Shown here: positions 9,501-18,737 of the stretch, piece by piece
Layout: every line of letters begins with the position of its first letter
Numbering within the stretch: position 1 is the stretch's first letter
Origin: Prorocentrum cordatum
Taxonomy: Eukaryota; Sar; Dinophyceae; Prorocentrales; Prorocentraceae
Direction of reading: 5' to 3'
DNA length: 64,000 nt
Assembly: GCA_963575745.1 (NCBI GenBank)
Contig: CAUYUJ010000763.1
Location: 15,001-79,000 of the forward strand
Made by a program: the position numbers and the translations under genes
Notes under the pieces: model-generated
The model's input: the letters and a program-made list of their open reading frames with translations, nothing else
The model's database searches: none
What the model was told of the DNA's origin: nothing

Positions 9501-12173
9501 GCCTAAGGGCAGGTTCTGCCTCTTCATGCCAGCCTTCCTGCAGGTTGCTAGCTGCATGGCCGTCTGCCGGGAAGGCGAGGAGCAGGCGGGCGCCCGGAAT
9601 TTCATGCGCCTGATCTCAGAGGAGGTCTGCATCCAGGTAGCCATGATGGCGGATGCTGCAGATGAAGGGCTCCAGTTCACTCGAGAGTTAGATGTGGAAG
9701 AGACCGACACGGCCGAGATGGCGTTCCGCGTGAAGACGTTCCTGGCCAAGTTGGAGTATCTCTTCAACCAGGAAGGGTGCCTGACCACCCTGGGGTGCAC
9801 TCGCCACATGATCGACCTCCTCACTAGCACCGTTCGTGTTCTCAGGATCTCCAAGACGCAAGTGCGAAGCATCGGTGGCCCGACCTGCTTGGACGATGGC
9901 ATCGCCGTCCAGACCTGCCTGCAACGAATGCGGGCTTTCGTGAAGGTATCCATTTCGGTGACCGTGGCCGAATTCCCCAACTACGAGGTCGTCTCCGTTT
10001 TCCGAATCTTCTGCTTAGACGAGAACAAGAGGTCCAACAACCTTGACGACCCAGAGGTTGCCGCTTGCTTCGAACGCCTCGCGATGTTCTACAATGTAAG
10101 CAAGGAGCAGCTTCAAGCCGAGTTCGTCCACCTGGGCCAGGTCGCAAAGTCGCGCATGATCTTCAACGGGTGCTCAGTTCGTGATGCATGGCAGTACGCT
10201 GCGACTAAGGCCTTGGATAGTAAGAGGACGACGCGTTTCACCATGACAGCGTTGGGAAGCGTCTTGCAGGCTTACTTTGCCATCTCGATTTCCACAGCCG
10301 GCATCGAGCAGGACTTCTCGAGGTTCAAACGCGTTTTCGGTGAGCAGGCACTCGGCGCCCTGGACTCCACCGAGGCCATGGTGGCAAAGCTCGTGCTCGA
10401 CCGATCCCACGTAGATCAAAAGGACGACATCATCATGCAGCGCGCCCAGGAGATCTACAGCGAGAACTTCAACAAGCCCCGGGGCCGCAGCGGCATCGCT
10501 CGCATCGACAAGGGCGTGAAGCGGCTGGTCGATTCGGACGCGAAGGAGGGTACTGAGGCGGAGTGGCAGCGACGGCGGCGCCAAAGTGTCACCGACGCCG
10601 TGGCGAGTTCAGCGAAGAAGTTCGAGGTCGGCGCCGACGCCATCGAGGTCGGCGAGGGCACCTGGCAGGATTCGCACCAGAAGATGATCGATAAGCAGGT
10701 GGCCATTGACAGGCGAAACAAGGCTGAGGCCTACATGGGCGGCGCGTTGATCAGCTCAGAGATCGACCAGCAGACCAAAGACGACTCTGAGCAGATCATC
10801 AAGAGGCGCATTAAGAACGACCGCGAGCGCAACAGCAAGCAGAAGGATTGGACACTTTTCACATCGTCCAAGAATGCGCTGGACCTCGCCAGCGTGGCCA
10901 ACGTCCACTGGCACATGGACGACAGCGCGAAGCAGGCGGTCACGCTGGAGCAAGCCAATCTCGTGCTGAGCGAGGCCCTGATGGAGACGAGCCCCTTGAA
11001 GGCGACCTTCTTCTTGACCAAGGACACCGGCCTGGAAATCCATGTAGTGTAGGCCCTCGCGCCCCCAGCTCGTCCGCCCTAGAAGGGGGGGCGGGGGGTT
11101 CGAGAGGCATTTCACTACATGGATCGCTGGCCTTTCACAAGGATCCTGTGAAAGCCAGCTTCCGCCAGACGTGGACTGCGACGTTGGTGGGCGGGCTCGC
11201 TGCATCTCCGAGCGTCGTCTTAAACAACGGCAAGGGCGCCGTGATCGCCTACAAGAGCGCCTTGAGTGTGAAGAGGAAGCTGCACATCTCCGACGGCTTC
11301 AAGGACGCCCACAAGAACACCAACAAGATTCTCACCGATGTCGCTTTCGCGTCAAGGAACTGGGTCGAGCTCCCCGCGATCGAGGACTACAAGGACGCCG
11401 TCAAGAAGCACAAGAAGGAGCCGGCCAGGGTGGCCTACCTGAGGGTTGCCGGCGAGGTCGTCGAGGACCTCAGGGTTGAGGAACGGAGGGCGGGAAGGAG
11501 AGGGATAAGGAGAATGAGGAGGAGAAGGAGGAGGAGGAGGAGGCGGACGCAAAGGCGGAGAAGGAAGGGAGGATGATGAGTGGATGGGGGGCCAGAGCCT
11601 CCTCATCATCCTTCCGTTTCGCCTCATCCTCTCACTAACTCCTCCCCCTCCTCCATGTCCTAATCGAGATCATCGCCATGCGAATTGGCATCACCATCAT
11701 CGTCATCATCGTCGTCGTCATCATCATCGCCATCATCGCCATCGCCACCGCCATCATCATGATCAGCCTCGTCAGCATCATCGTCACCACCATGATCATT
11801 ATCATCGTCGTCGTCATCATCACCATCACCATTATAATCGTTATTCTTGCCTGCTCACTCCTCCCCCATCCCTCCTCCCCCTCCCTCCCCCCCCCCCTCC
11901 TACTCACTCCTCCCTCCGCCCTCCCTCCGCCCTCCCTCCCTCGCTCCCTCTCTGCCGCCTCCCTCCACTTCTTTTTCCCTCCCTCATCTCTCCTCGCACA
12001 CCCCCTTGCCTCCCCTGTCCTTCCCCTCACACTTCTCCAGCCCTGTCTCCCCTCCACCGCCCACCCCGCCCGTTCCCCCCCAGGAGGTCCCAGAGGGCAA
12101 GATCAAGGTGTACACTTCGTCGGAGTTCTTGACTTTCGTCCAGAAGCTGGACAACCAGAGGGCCCAGTGCTAA
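6569..12173 (+). CDS. hAT-transposase-like protein, four exons
   Basis: Inferred exons: 6569-7680, 9294-11048, 11105-11456 and 12087-12173. Joined, they stay in frame for 1,101 aa. The N-terminus has a BED-like zinc-finger region (CDLC at about 61-64, HC at 75-76, then PPGGIDKSC). A second Cys/His cluster ends near HAKSDTHQSA. Around the first junction RDKTRAS and DPTLKMIDDNIF read as one conserved core. Near residues 690-720, LQAYFAISISTAGIEQDFSR followed by FKRVFGE fits the hAT C-terminal dimerisation region (the ER.FS block). The last exon encodes KIKVYTSSEFLTFVQKL. ATG 6569 is the first in frame after a good acceptor at 6540. Junctions carry direct repeats: CCAGGA at 7675/9290 (GA donor) and GAGGTC at 11454/12084. 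Intron 1 holds repeats B1 and C1. I cannot tell active, relic or domesticated: no flanking hAT inverted repeats were identified and I could not align catalytic acidic residues. Confidence 0.7.
7735..8645 (+). repeat. family B dispersed repeat, copy B1 (in intron 1)
   Basis: Order of parts: (GGAT)n; a short hairpin, CACGTCGTGAAA...TCACGACATG (7797-7833); (AGG)n; then about 700 bp of CTTGG-rich minisatellite (GGCCATCTTGGGGCCTCTT); ending at CCGCCGTCCAGGTCCAGGGG. The second copy at 17305-18590 has the same order and ends. Confidence 0.8.
8727..9235 (+). mobile_element. family C repeat element, copy C1, (TTAGC)n interior
   Basis: Left end has ATTCCCTACCTAGGCTCTGC and then CTAGAGGGTTCTTA. Right end has TTTCCTAGGGGCTCCAACTC and then CTAGGTAGGGTCGCACTGGG. 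CCCTACCTAGG at the left is the inverse complement of CCTAGGTAGGG at the right. The interior is about 310 bp of TTAGC/CTAGC pentamer. It sits in intron 1 of the hAT-like gene. The second copy is at 25067-25625, same strand. Confidence 0.8.
11038..11124 (+). other. probable 56-nt mini-intron bracketed by a 12-bp inverted repeat
   Basis: ATCCATGTAGTG (11038-11049) and its exact inverse complement (11113-11124) bracket an in-frame TAG at 11050. GT at 11049 and AG at 11103-11104 give a 56-nt intron that restores the frame into exon 3. A frameshifting insertion would look the same. Confidence 0.4.
11457..12086 (+). repeat. intron 3 with (ATC)n and pyrimidine-rich repeats
   Basis: Purine-rich AGG repeat (11480-11575), degenerate (CATCAT)n/(CGTCAT)n (about 11690-11840) and CT-rich CCTCCCTC DNA (11850-12080). 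The flanking GAGGTC direct repeat marks the intron ends. Confidence 0.75.
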
Positions 12174-12809
12174 GCTAGTCGGCGAGACCGCCGGGGTTGG
12201 CGGGGGGGACTGGCGTGACCGCCGGCCAGAGCAGCGTGAGACGTTGTTCCTGCTCTTGCTGCTGCTGCTGCTGCTGCTCATCTTTTTCCTCCTCCTCCTC
12301 CTCCTCCTCCTCCTCCTCCTCAGGCTCCTCCTCCTCCTCCCCGTGCTATCGGGCGGGCTGGCCTTGGGTCCCGATTGGGGCGCCAGCGGTACCGCGCCCT
12401 CTTGGGATGTTATGTTCGGTGCGTCTAGGGGCTTTGCGTGGCCTGGAGGGCCCTCTAGGGTTGACGCCACTCGTGTGCCCCCCGACAGTGATTGCACTTT
12501 GATGGGCGCCAGTGCGTCGTATGTCGCCGCTGCTGCCGCCGCCGCTCCTCCTCCGCCGCATTGCGGCCTGTTTGGGGTTCGCGCTGCGGGGTTTTCGGAT
12601 GCCCCCCCCCCAGCGCCCCCAAGATGCCCCCCCAAAGCAGCAAGCCCCAAAGCTTCCATCGAGCCCCGAAGCTTCCAACGAGCCCCCAGGACTCCCCGAG
12701 AGGCTTGATCAAGTAAGCTTTCCAAGAGATCCCAAGGTGCCTCCATGAAGCGGACTTAACACTGCTTTGTATAAGTCACATCTCACACGCCTATTTGAAG
12801 GTGGCGAGG
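12174..12809. other. intergenic: (TGC)n, (TCC)n and C-rich DNA
   Basis: (TGC)n at about 12250-12278 and (TCC)n at 12285-12340, then GC-rich DNA with CCCC runs and an AGCCCC/CCAAAGC reiteration (12600-12700). No gene seen. Confidence 0.7.
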
Positions 12810-13065
12810 GGCAATGCGCGATGCCATGCCATGCTGTCCTATGCTGTTCTGTCCAATGCCATGCTGTGCTATGCTAAGATCTATGATATATGCTTCGATT
12901 TGCTCTACTATGCCATGCTGCGATACGCAATGCGATGCTACTGCGCTATGTCGTACCATGCTCTGCTATGCTATGCGATGCTACGCTTTGCCATGCCGTG
13001 TCATGTCATGCTATGTTGCGCGATGCTATGATATACTATGCTATGCCATGTTATGCCATAGCTCG
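12810..13065. repeat. degenerate ATGCTATGC / CCATGCTGT repeat
   Basis: About 255 bp of loosely tandem 5- and 9-bp units (ATGCT, ATGCC, ATGCTATGC). Cys- and Met-rich ORFs here are artefacts. Confidence 0.85.
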
Positions 13066-13181
13066 ATCTGTGGTTCGAATATCCTCAATGCTCGGCGCAC
13101 AAAGCATAGTCGCGGAAAGCCAACAGAAACTTGAAAACACTCCATTCAGTGCCCGCGGCACGGCGACGCGCGCAGCGAAAC

Positions 13182-13302
13182 TATATATATATATACATAT
13201 ATACATATATATGTATATATATATGTATAATACATACATGCATACATACATGCATACATACATACAGACAGACAGACAGACCGACAGACAGACAGACAGA
13301 CC

Positions 13303-13334
<32 letters not shown>

Positions 13335-13344
13335 TACATACATA
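13182..13344. repeat. (AT)n, (CATA)n and (CAGA)n microsatellites
   Basis: ATATAC/ATGTAT repeat, then CATACATG, then a clean (GACA)n run with CCGACA interruptions. It abuts the left end of family A copy A2. Matching (TGTATG)n follows the right end of A2 (14467-14545). Confidence 0.9.
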
Positions 13345-13566
13345 TATCGCCCCGTAACTGCGGATAGGAGTGGGGGGTCGCGTGGGCCAGCGCGACGCGT
13401 GCGACCTAACCGCGACCCGCCCGCGACCCGCCGGCCCCGGGCTGCGCCGCGACTCGCCCTCGACCCACCCGCCCAACGACCAGCTCGCGACGACGACGAC
13501 GACGGCGACGACCACGACGAAGACGACGACGACGACGGCGGCGGCGGCGGCGGCGGCGGCGACCGC

Positions 13567-13598
<32 letters not shown>

Positions 13599-13778
13599 GG
13601 GCGACGACGACGACGACGACGCCGACGACGGCGACGGCGGCGGCGGCGACAAAGACGACTACAACGACAAGGGCGACAACGGCGACGACGACGTGGCGAC
13701 GGCGACGACGCGAATCCGATGACGACGACAAGGGCGATGTCAATGACGACGACGACGGCGACGACGGCGACGGCGACT

Positions 13779-13823
<45 letters not shown>

Positions 13824-14466
13824 ACGACGACGACGACGACGAGGGCGACGAATGCGACGACGACGAGGACGACACCGCCGATGACGAATGCGACGACGAC
13901 GACGAGGGCGATGACGGCGAGGAGGGCGACGAAGACGATGGCGACAACGACGCGGGCGACGACGACGACGATGGCGACGACGACGACGACCGCGATGGCG
14001 ACGATGACGACGACGAGGGCGACGAGCATGACTAGGGCGACGACGACGACGACGACGACGGAGACGAAAGCAAAGCCGACGGCGATGGCGACGGAAACAA
14101 CGACGTAGTGTGGTATGCGGGTGTGTCGCGGGTGGGTCGCGGGATGGGTCGCGGACGGGTCGCGGCGGGTGGGTCTGGCGGTGGGTCGCGGCCGGTGGGT
14201 CGCGGGTGGGTCGCGGCGAGTGGGTCGCGGCGGGGTTGGTCGCGGCGGGTGGGTCGCGGGGTGGGTCGCGGGTGGGTCGCGGGCGGGTCGCGGGTGGGTC
14301 GCGGGTGGGTTGCGGGGCGGGTCGCGGGTAGGTCGCGGAGTGGGTCGCGGGGGGGGGCGACAACAACAACAACGACAACAACCGCGAGCAGCATCCGCGC
14401 CGTGGAGTCCCATTGCGGCCACGCACCCATGGACAATGAATGACCGTTCGGGCCCCTCACTCTGAT
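13345..14466 (+). mobile_element. family A repeat element, copy A2, (GAC)n interior
   Basis: Left end GCCCCGTAACTGCGGATAGG and right end GACCGTTCGGGCCCCTCACT belong to family A. Just inside lie CGCGACCCGCC units on the left (13400-13440) and their inverse complement GGGTCGCGGG on the right (14120-14345), so the element is a large inverted repeat. Its interior is about 620 bp of (GAC/GGC)n. Confidence 0.65.
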
Positions 14467-14590
14467 ACGTGTATGTGTATGTATGTCTGTCTGTATGTAT
14501 ATAAACATATATATATACATACATACATATATATATATATATATGCACACAAATATTGGCGCGTGCGCGCGCGTGCGGGAAGAACCGAAA

Positions 14591-14733
14591 CGCACGCATG
14601 TAAAGAAACCTTTTTGGCGGGGCACCCAAGTTGCCGCCGTTTTTTGTGTTTTCTTTTGCTGCTCCATGCGAATTCCTTACACTGTCAATGTGCGATAACA
14701 CCAATTTGTTTTCGTTTGACGCGCAACTTTTTG
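14591..14733 (+). repeat. left flanking direct repeat of the palindrome cluster
   Basis: Starts CGCACGCATGTAA and ends TTTCGTTTGACGCGCAACTT. A diverged direct copy lies at 15259-15398, so the palindrome array between them is bracketed. Confidence 0.75.
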
Positions 14734-14741
14734 GCCTCCCT

Positions 14742-15258
14742 CAAGGGTTCACAGAAGTTTCAAATTCAGGTTTGTTTCTAAATGAATTCGACATGTAATT
14801 TCAAGAACTGAATCAACAATCTCTTTGAACCCTTAAGGGAGGCCGACGGACGCGCGCGGGTGACACGTGTCACCCGCGCGCGTCCGTCAGCCTCCCTTAC
14901 TGGTTCAAATAAATTGCAAATTCAGTTTTTAGAACTAAGTCGACATGTAAATCCAAAAAACTGAATTCAAATTTCTTTGAACCCTTAAGGGAGGCCGACG
15001 GACGCGCGCGGGTGACACGTGTCACCCGCGCGCGTCCGTCGGCCCCACTTACGGGTTCTTTCAACTTCAGCTGTTAGAATTCAGTCGACATGTAATTCCA
15101 AAAAGTGAAGTCAAGGTTGTTTTGAATCCTTACGGGCGGCCGACGGACGCGCGCGGGTGACACGTGTCACCCGCGCGCGCCCGTCGGCCTCCCTACACGG
15201 ATCAGAGAGGTTTCAATCTCAGTTTTTTTTTTAAACGAAGTCGACATGGAACTCCAAA
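14742..15258. repeat. tandem array of three long palindromes (P1)
   Basis: Three near-perfect palindromes centred at 14866/67, 15018/19 and 15163/64, periods 152 and 145 bp. Arms are 39-43 nt. The first (14824-14909) has three mismatches. The core reads CGCGCGGGTGACACGTGTCA and its mirror arm, with CACGTG at the exact centre. AT-richer spacers of about 65-70 bp carry GTCGACATGTAA, so each unit is one GC-rich cruciform core plus one AT-rich linker. No ORF. Confidence 0.9.
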
Positions 15259-15398
15259 CGCACGCATGTAACGCACTATATTTTGCTGGGCATCCAAGTG
15301 GCCGCCGATGTTTGTTCGTTCGCTGCTTCATGCGACTTCCTTGCGCTGCCATGTTGCGGACTTGTTTCTTCTTGTTCGTTTGACGCGCAATTTTTGGA
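15259..15398 (+). repeat. right flanking direct repeat of the palindrome cluster
   Basis: Diverged direct copy of 14591-14733 with the same CGCACGCATGTAA start and GTTTGACGCGCAA end. The GTTTGACG motif also opens the spacers of the next array. Confidence 0.75.
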
Positions 15399-15439
15399 TA
15401 CATTTGCGAGGCCCCCCCCCCCCCCTCCTCTTCGGGAAT

Positions 15440-16665
15440 TCAAATGTCGGTGCTTGGCCATGCGCGGCGTCGGCGAGGATTGATGGGCACTCGGATATGC
15501 GCCTGAATGTCCATCTTTCCACGGCGGCAGCGTCAAACATGTTTCGGATGTTTTGTTTTAATAAATGCTTGTTTTTTTATGTTTTTGTTTGGCGCGCAAT
15601 TTCCTGGAACACAACTTGAAAGCGTTCCCATTTGTTCAGGGCTGTTTCGATCGTGTTTCTGACTTTTTTCGTTTGACGAACACCTTTTCAAAACAAAATA
15701 AATGCGAGCATTCCCCCTTTTTCTGGAATTAAAATGTCGGTGCTTGGCCGTGCGCGGCGTCGCCGGGGAGAGATAGACATTCGGGTTTGCGCCCGAGTGT
15801 CTATCTATCCAAGGCGACAGTTTCAAACGTGTTTCGGACTTGTTTTTTTGTTCGTTTGACGAACAACTTTTTGAAACAAATGCGAGCATTCCCCCCTTTT
15901 CGGGACTTAAAATGTCGGTGCTTGGCCGTGCGCGGCGTCGCCAGGGAGAGATAGACACTCGGGTTTGCGCCCGAGCGTCTATCTATCCAGGGCGACAGCT
16001 TAAAACATCAGTCGGGTTTTCCGTTTTGGCGCACGCCTTTTTGAAAAAAATGCGAGTGCTGCCCCTTTTTCGGGACTTAAAATGTCAGGGCTTGGCCGTG
16101 CGCGGCGTCGCCGGGGATAGATAGACACTCGGGTTTGCGCCCGAGTGTCTATCTTTCCAAGGCGACAGCCCCAGCAATGTTTCGGACTTTTTTTCTTTCT
16201 CTTTGACGCCCAACTTCTTGACAAATTTGCAAGCGCCCCTCCTGTTTCGGGACTTAAAATGTCAGTGCTTGGCCGTGCGCAGCGTCACCGGGGATAGATA
16301 GACACTCAGGTTTGCGCCCGAGCGTCTATCTATCCAGGGCGACGCCCCTCTAAATGGCCTGCGTTGGAGCGCCCCCCCCCAAAAAAAAAAACTCGGCGTT
16401 AAAATGTCGGCGCTTGGCCGTGCGCGGCGTCGCCGGGGATAGATAGACACTCGGGTTTGCGCCCGAGTGTCTATCTATCCAGGGCGACAGTTTCAAACAT
16501 GTTTCGGACTTCATATTTTTTCCTTTGACGAACGACTCTTTGAAACAATTGCGAGCATTCCCCCTTTTCGGGACTTAAAATGTCGGTGCTTGGCCGTGCG
16601 CGGCGTCGCCGGGGAGAGATAAGACACTCGGGTTTGCGCCCGAGTGTCTATCTATCCAGGGCGAC
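15440..16665 (+). repeat. tandem array of about seven ~175-bp hairpin units (P2)
   Basis: The anchor AAAATGTCGGTGCTTGGCC, or a close variant, recurs at 15443, 15734, 15912, 16082, 16259, 16404 and 16580. Each unit has GTGCGCGGCGTCGCCGGGGA and then a hairpin: ATAGACACTCGGG, loop TTTGCG, CCCGAGTGTCTAT, ending in TATCCAGGGCGAC. Spacers carry TTTGACGAAC and GCGAGCATTCCCCC. The first unit is degenerate. No protein-coding signal. Confidence 0.9.
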
Positions 16666-16679
16666 GCCCTCGGGGACGC

Positions 16680-16926
16680 GAACATCATTCGGGAGTGTCT
16701 ATCTTCGAGGGGGCGGCGCCCCAGACACCAAGACAGCCAGGTGATAGCCCGAGTGTCCTGCCACCCCCGCGGGCGCAATATGGATGGCCTCTGGGGGCGT
16801 CCAGCCCTAGACCTTTGATCATTCATGTTGCGCCCGCGGGGGTGGCAGGACACTCTGGCTATCACCTGGCTGTCTTGGTGTTTGGGGCGCCGCCCCCTCG
16901 AAGATAGACACTCCCGGATGATGTTC
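16680..16926. repeat. large inverted repeat, ~105-nt arms (P3)
   Basis: The left arm (16680-16786) and the inverse complement of the right arm (16823-16926) differ at only a handful of sites. They share AACATCATTCGGGAGTGTCT, GGGGGCGGCGCCCC, CACCAAGACAGCCAGG and CCACCCCCGCGGGCGCAA. The loop is about 36 nt. The outer arms include GAGTGTCTATCT, the P2 hairpin stem, so P3 is probably related to that array. Confidence 0.9.
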
Positions 16927-16929
16927 CCC

Positions 16930-17245
16930 CTTGTCCAAGTCGACGTCCTCGCCCCAATCCCCGTCGTCGTCCTCGTCGTCCGCCCTCCCGTTTTGCCCCG
17001 TCCTCATCGTTTGAATCATCCTTCTCACCCTCCTCTTCCTCGTCGCCGTCCTCGCCCCCTTCATCCGCGTGCAAATAGCCATCGCTCATCTCAGAAAGAT
17101 AACCAAACACATTAAAAGTTATACAGCGGGGCGTCCTGTCAAATTCGCAAGCAAGCGCAGGCGGATAGCAAGCGACCGTGTTTGCAATTCTAGACGCTTC
17201 GCGCATCCCCACCAGCCCATCCAGAAACGACGTCCAGGCGAGTTG
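16930..17245 (-). CDS. possible minus-strand exon, hypothetical acidic protein
   Basis: Reading from about 17245 down, an open frame gives LAWTSFLDGLVGMREASRIA, then ACEFDRTPRCITFNVFGYLS, then an acidic tail with EDGDEEEEGEKDDSNDEDG. The first 60 or so residues have mixed, non-repetitive composition unlike the ORFs around it. I recognise no family. It would be the only gene-like segment on the minus strand, lies between P3 and repeat B2, and has no confirmed splice sites. It may be a captured gene fragment or chance. Confidence 0.25.
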
Positions 17246-17304
17246 AGGCGATGAGGGAATTGTAGGAGCAAATATGTGGACAGCCGAATCTTTCGACGGA
17301 TGTG

Positions 17305-18590
17305 TAGGATGCTGAGGATGAGAAGGGCGATGAGGATGGATGGATGGATGGATGGATGGATGGGTGGGTGGATGGATGGATGAGGGAGTAATGATAATTA
17401 TGATGAGTAGGATGAGGGCGGGTGCCCCGTGGAGCGGGAAGGCACCCGCAAGTCGTTAGTGTGACGTACAGCACGTCGTGAAAACCACCGTGGTCTCTGA
17501 CCAATGTTGATTTATAACACGTCGTGAAAGATCACCTCCTCACGACATGAAAGGAGGATGAGGGGGGGGCGGAGGAGGATGCGGATGATGAGAAGGATGA
17601 TGAGGAGGAGGAGGATGGGGAGGACGATGATGAGGATGATGATAATGGAGGAGGTGGGCAAGCAAACGGGCTAGATGCCTCTTCGATGCCATTCTGGATC
17701 TATTGGGATATCTCTTGGTCGCTTCTTGGATGCCCCTTAGGACGTCTTGAGGATCTCTTGGCGGTCCAAGGGGGCTCTTGGGCGTCTTGGGCGCCTCGGG
17801 GGTGGCTCTATTGGGAGGCCGCTGGGGATCCTCTTGGGGGCTTATTGTCCTCCCTGCGTCGCTCCCCCTCCCCACCGCCCGCGCGCCCGTCACCCTTTCC
17901 TCCTCCTCCTCCTCCTCCTTCCTCCTTCCTCCTCCTGCCGTCTTCCTTTCCTTTCCTCCTTTTCCTCCTCCCTCCTCCTGCTCCTCCTTTTCCTCCTCCT
18001 TCTCCTCCTTCCTCCTCCTGCTCCTCCTTTCTCCTCCTGCTCATCCTGCTCCTCCTCCTCCTTCCTCCTCCTGCTCCTGTTCCTCCTCCTGCTCTTCCCT
18101 CCTCCTGCTCCTAGGGGAGGAGCGCCTCCCTTTCCTCCTCCCCCTCCTCCTCCTTCCTCCTCCTGCTCCTCCTCCTCCTCCGTTTCCTTATCCTCCTCGT
18201 CCTGCTCTTGGGCGCTCGTGGGGCCGTCTTGGGGCTCTCTTGGGCCTCTCTTGGGGCCCTCTTGGGCCATCTTGGGACCATCTTGAGGCCTCGGATGGCC
18301 ACCGAAAGCGAAACGGCGAGACAGCAGCAATCATAGATGTTCTGTGAGTTTTGGGGAGATTCTGGCCTCGTCGGTGCCTCCTTGGCGTGCTCTTTGGCCA
18401 CTCGGAGCCGTATTGGGGCGGTCTTGGGGCCTCTTGGAGCATCTTGGAAGCCATCTTGAGGCATCTTGGGGTATATCAACCATCTTTGAGGCCATCTTGG
18501 GCTCTCCGAGGCCCTATTGGATCCATCTTCGGCCATCTTGGAAGCTCCACGCGTCGCGAGGCCCGCCGTCCAGGTCCAGGGGCCCCTCCC
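17305..18590 (+). repeat. family B dispersed repeat, copy B2
   Basis: Same order as B1: (GGAT)n (17336-17388), CACGTCGTGAAA...TCACGACATG hairpin (17519-17550), AGG/GAT repeat, GCCTCTT...GGATATCTCTTGG block, then CTTGG minisatellite, ending CCGCCGTCCAGGTCCAGGGG (18565). It differs by an inserted (TCC)n-rich block at about 17880-18190 and an extra CACGTCGTG copy near 17472. It ends 150 bp before the next gene's ATG. Confidence 0.8.
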
Positions 18591-18737
18591 CGAAGGACAA
18601 TAACTTGGTTGGACGGGGCAGCTCTGCAGTCCCCCCGCGCCCATCGCTTCTGGCTCAGTCCAGTCTGCTTCAGCCAGCCCAATCTGTGACACTTCTTCTG
18701 CTTCGGCCCGCCCAGGGGCCAGCTAGCCCAGTGTGCC

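Noticed and set aside
9192-9980. 262-aa minus-strand ORF
   Set aside because: Antisense to hAT-like exon 2; its C-terminus is the family C right end, also seen in an unrelated ORF at 25585.
15440-16665. CRISPR-like array (repeats with a hairpin)
   Set aside because: Whole ~175-bp units are repeated and there are no unique spacers between short repeats; the host is eukaryotic and no cas-like gene is present.
18630-18660. SL-like sequence upstream of the 18738 gene (CATCGCTTCTGGCTCAG)
   Set aside because: Only the GGCTCA part matches; too weak to call a relic.
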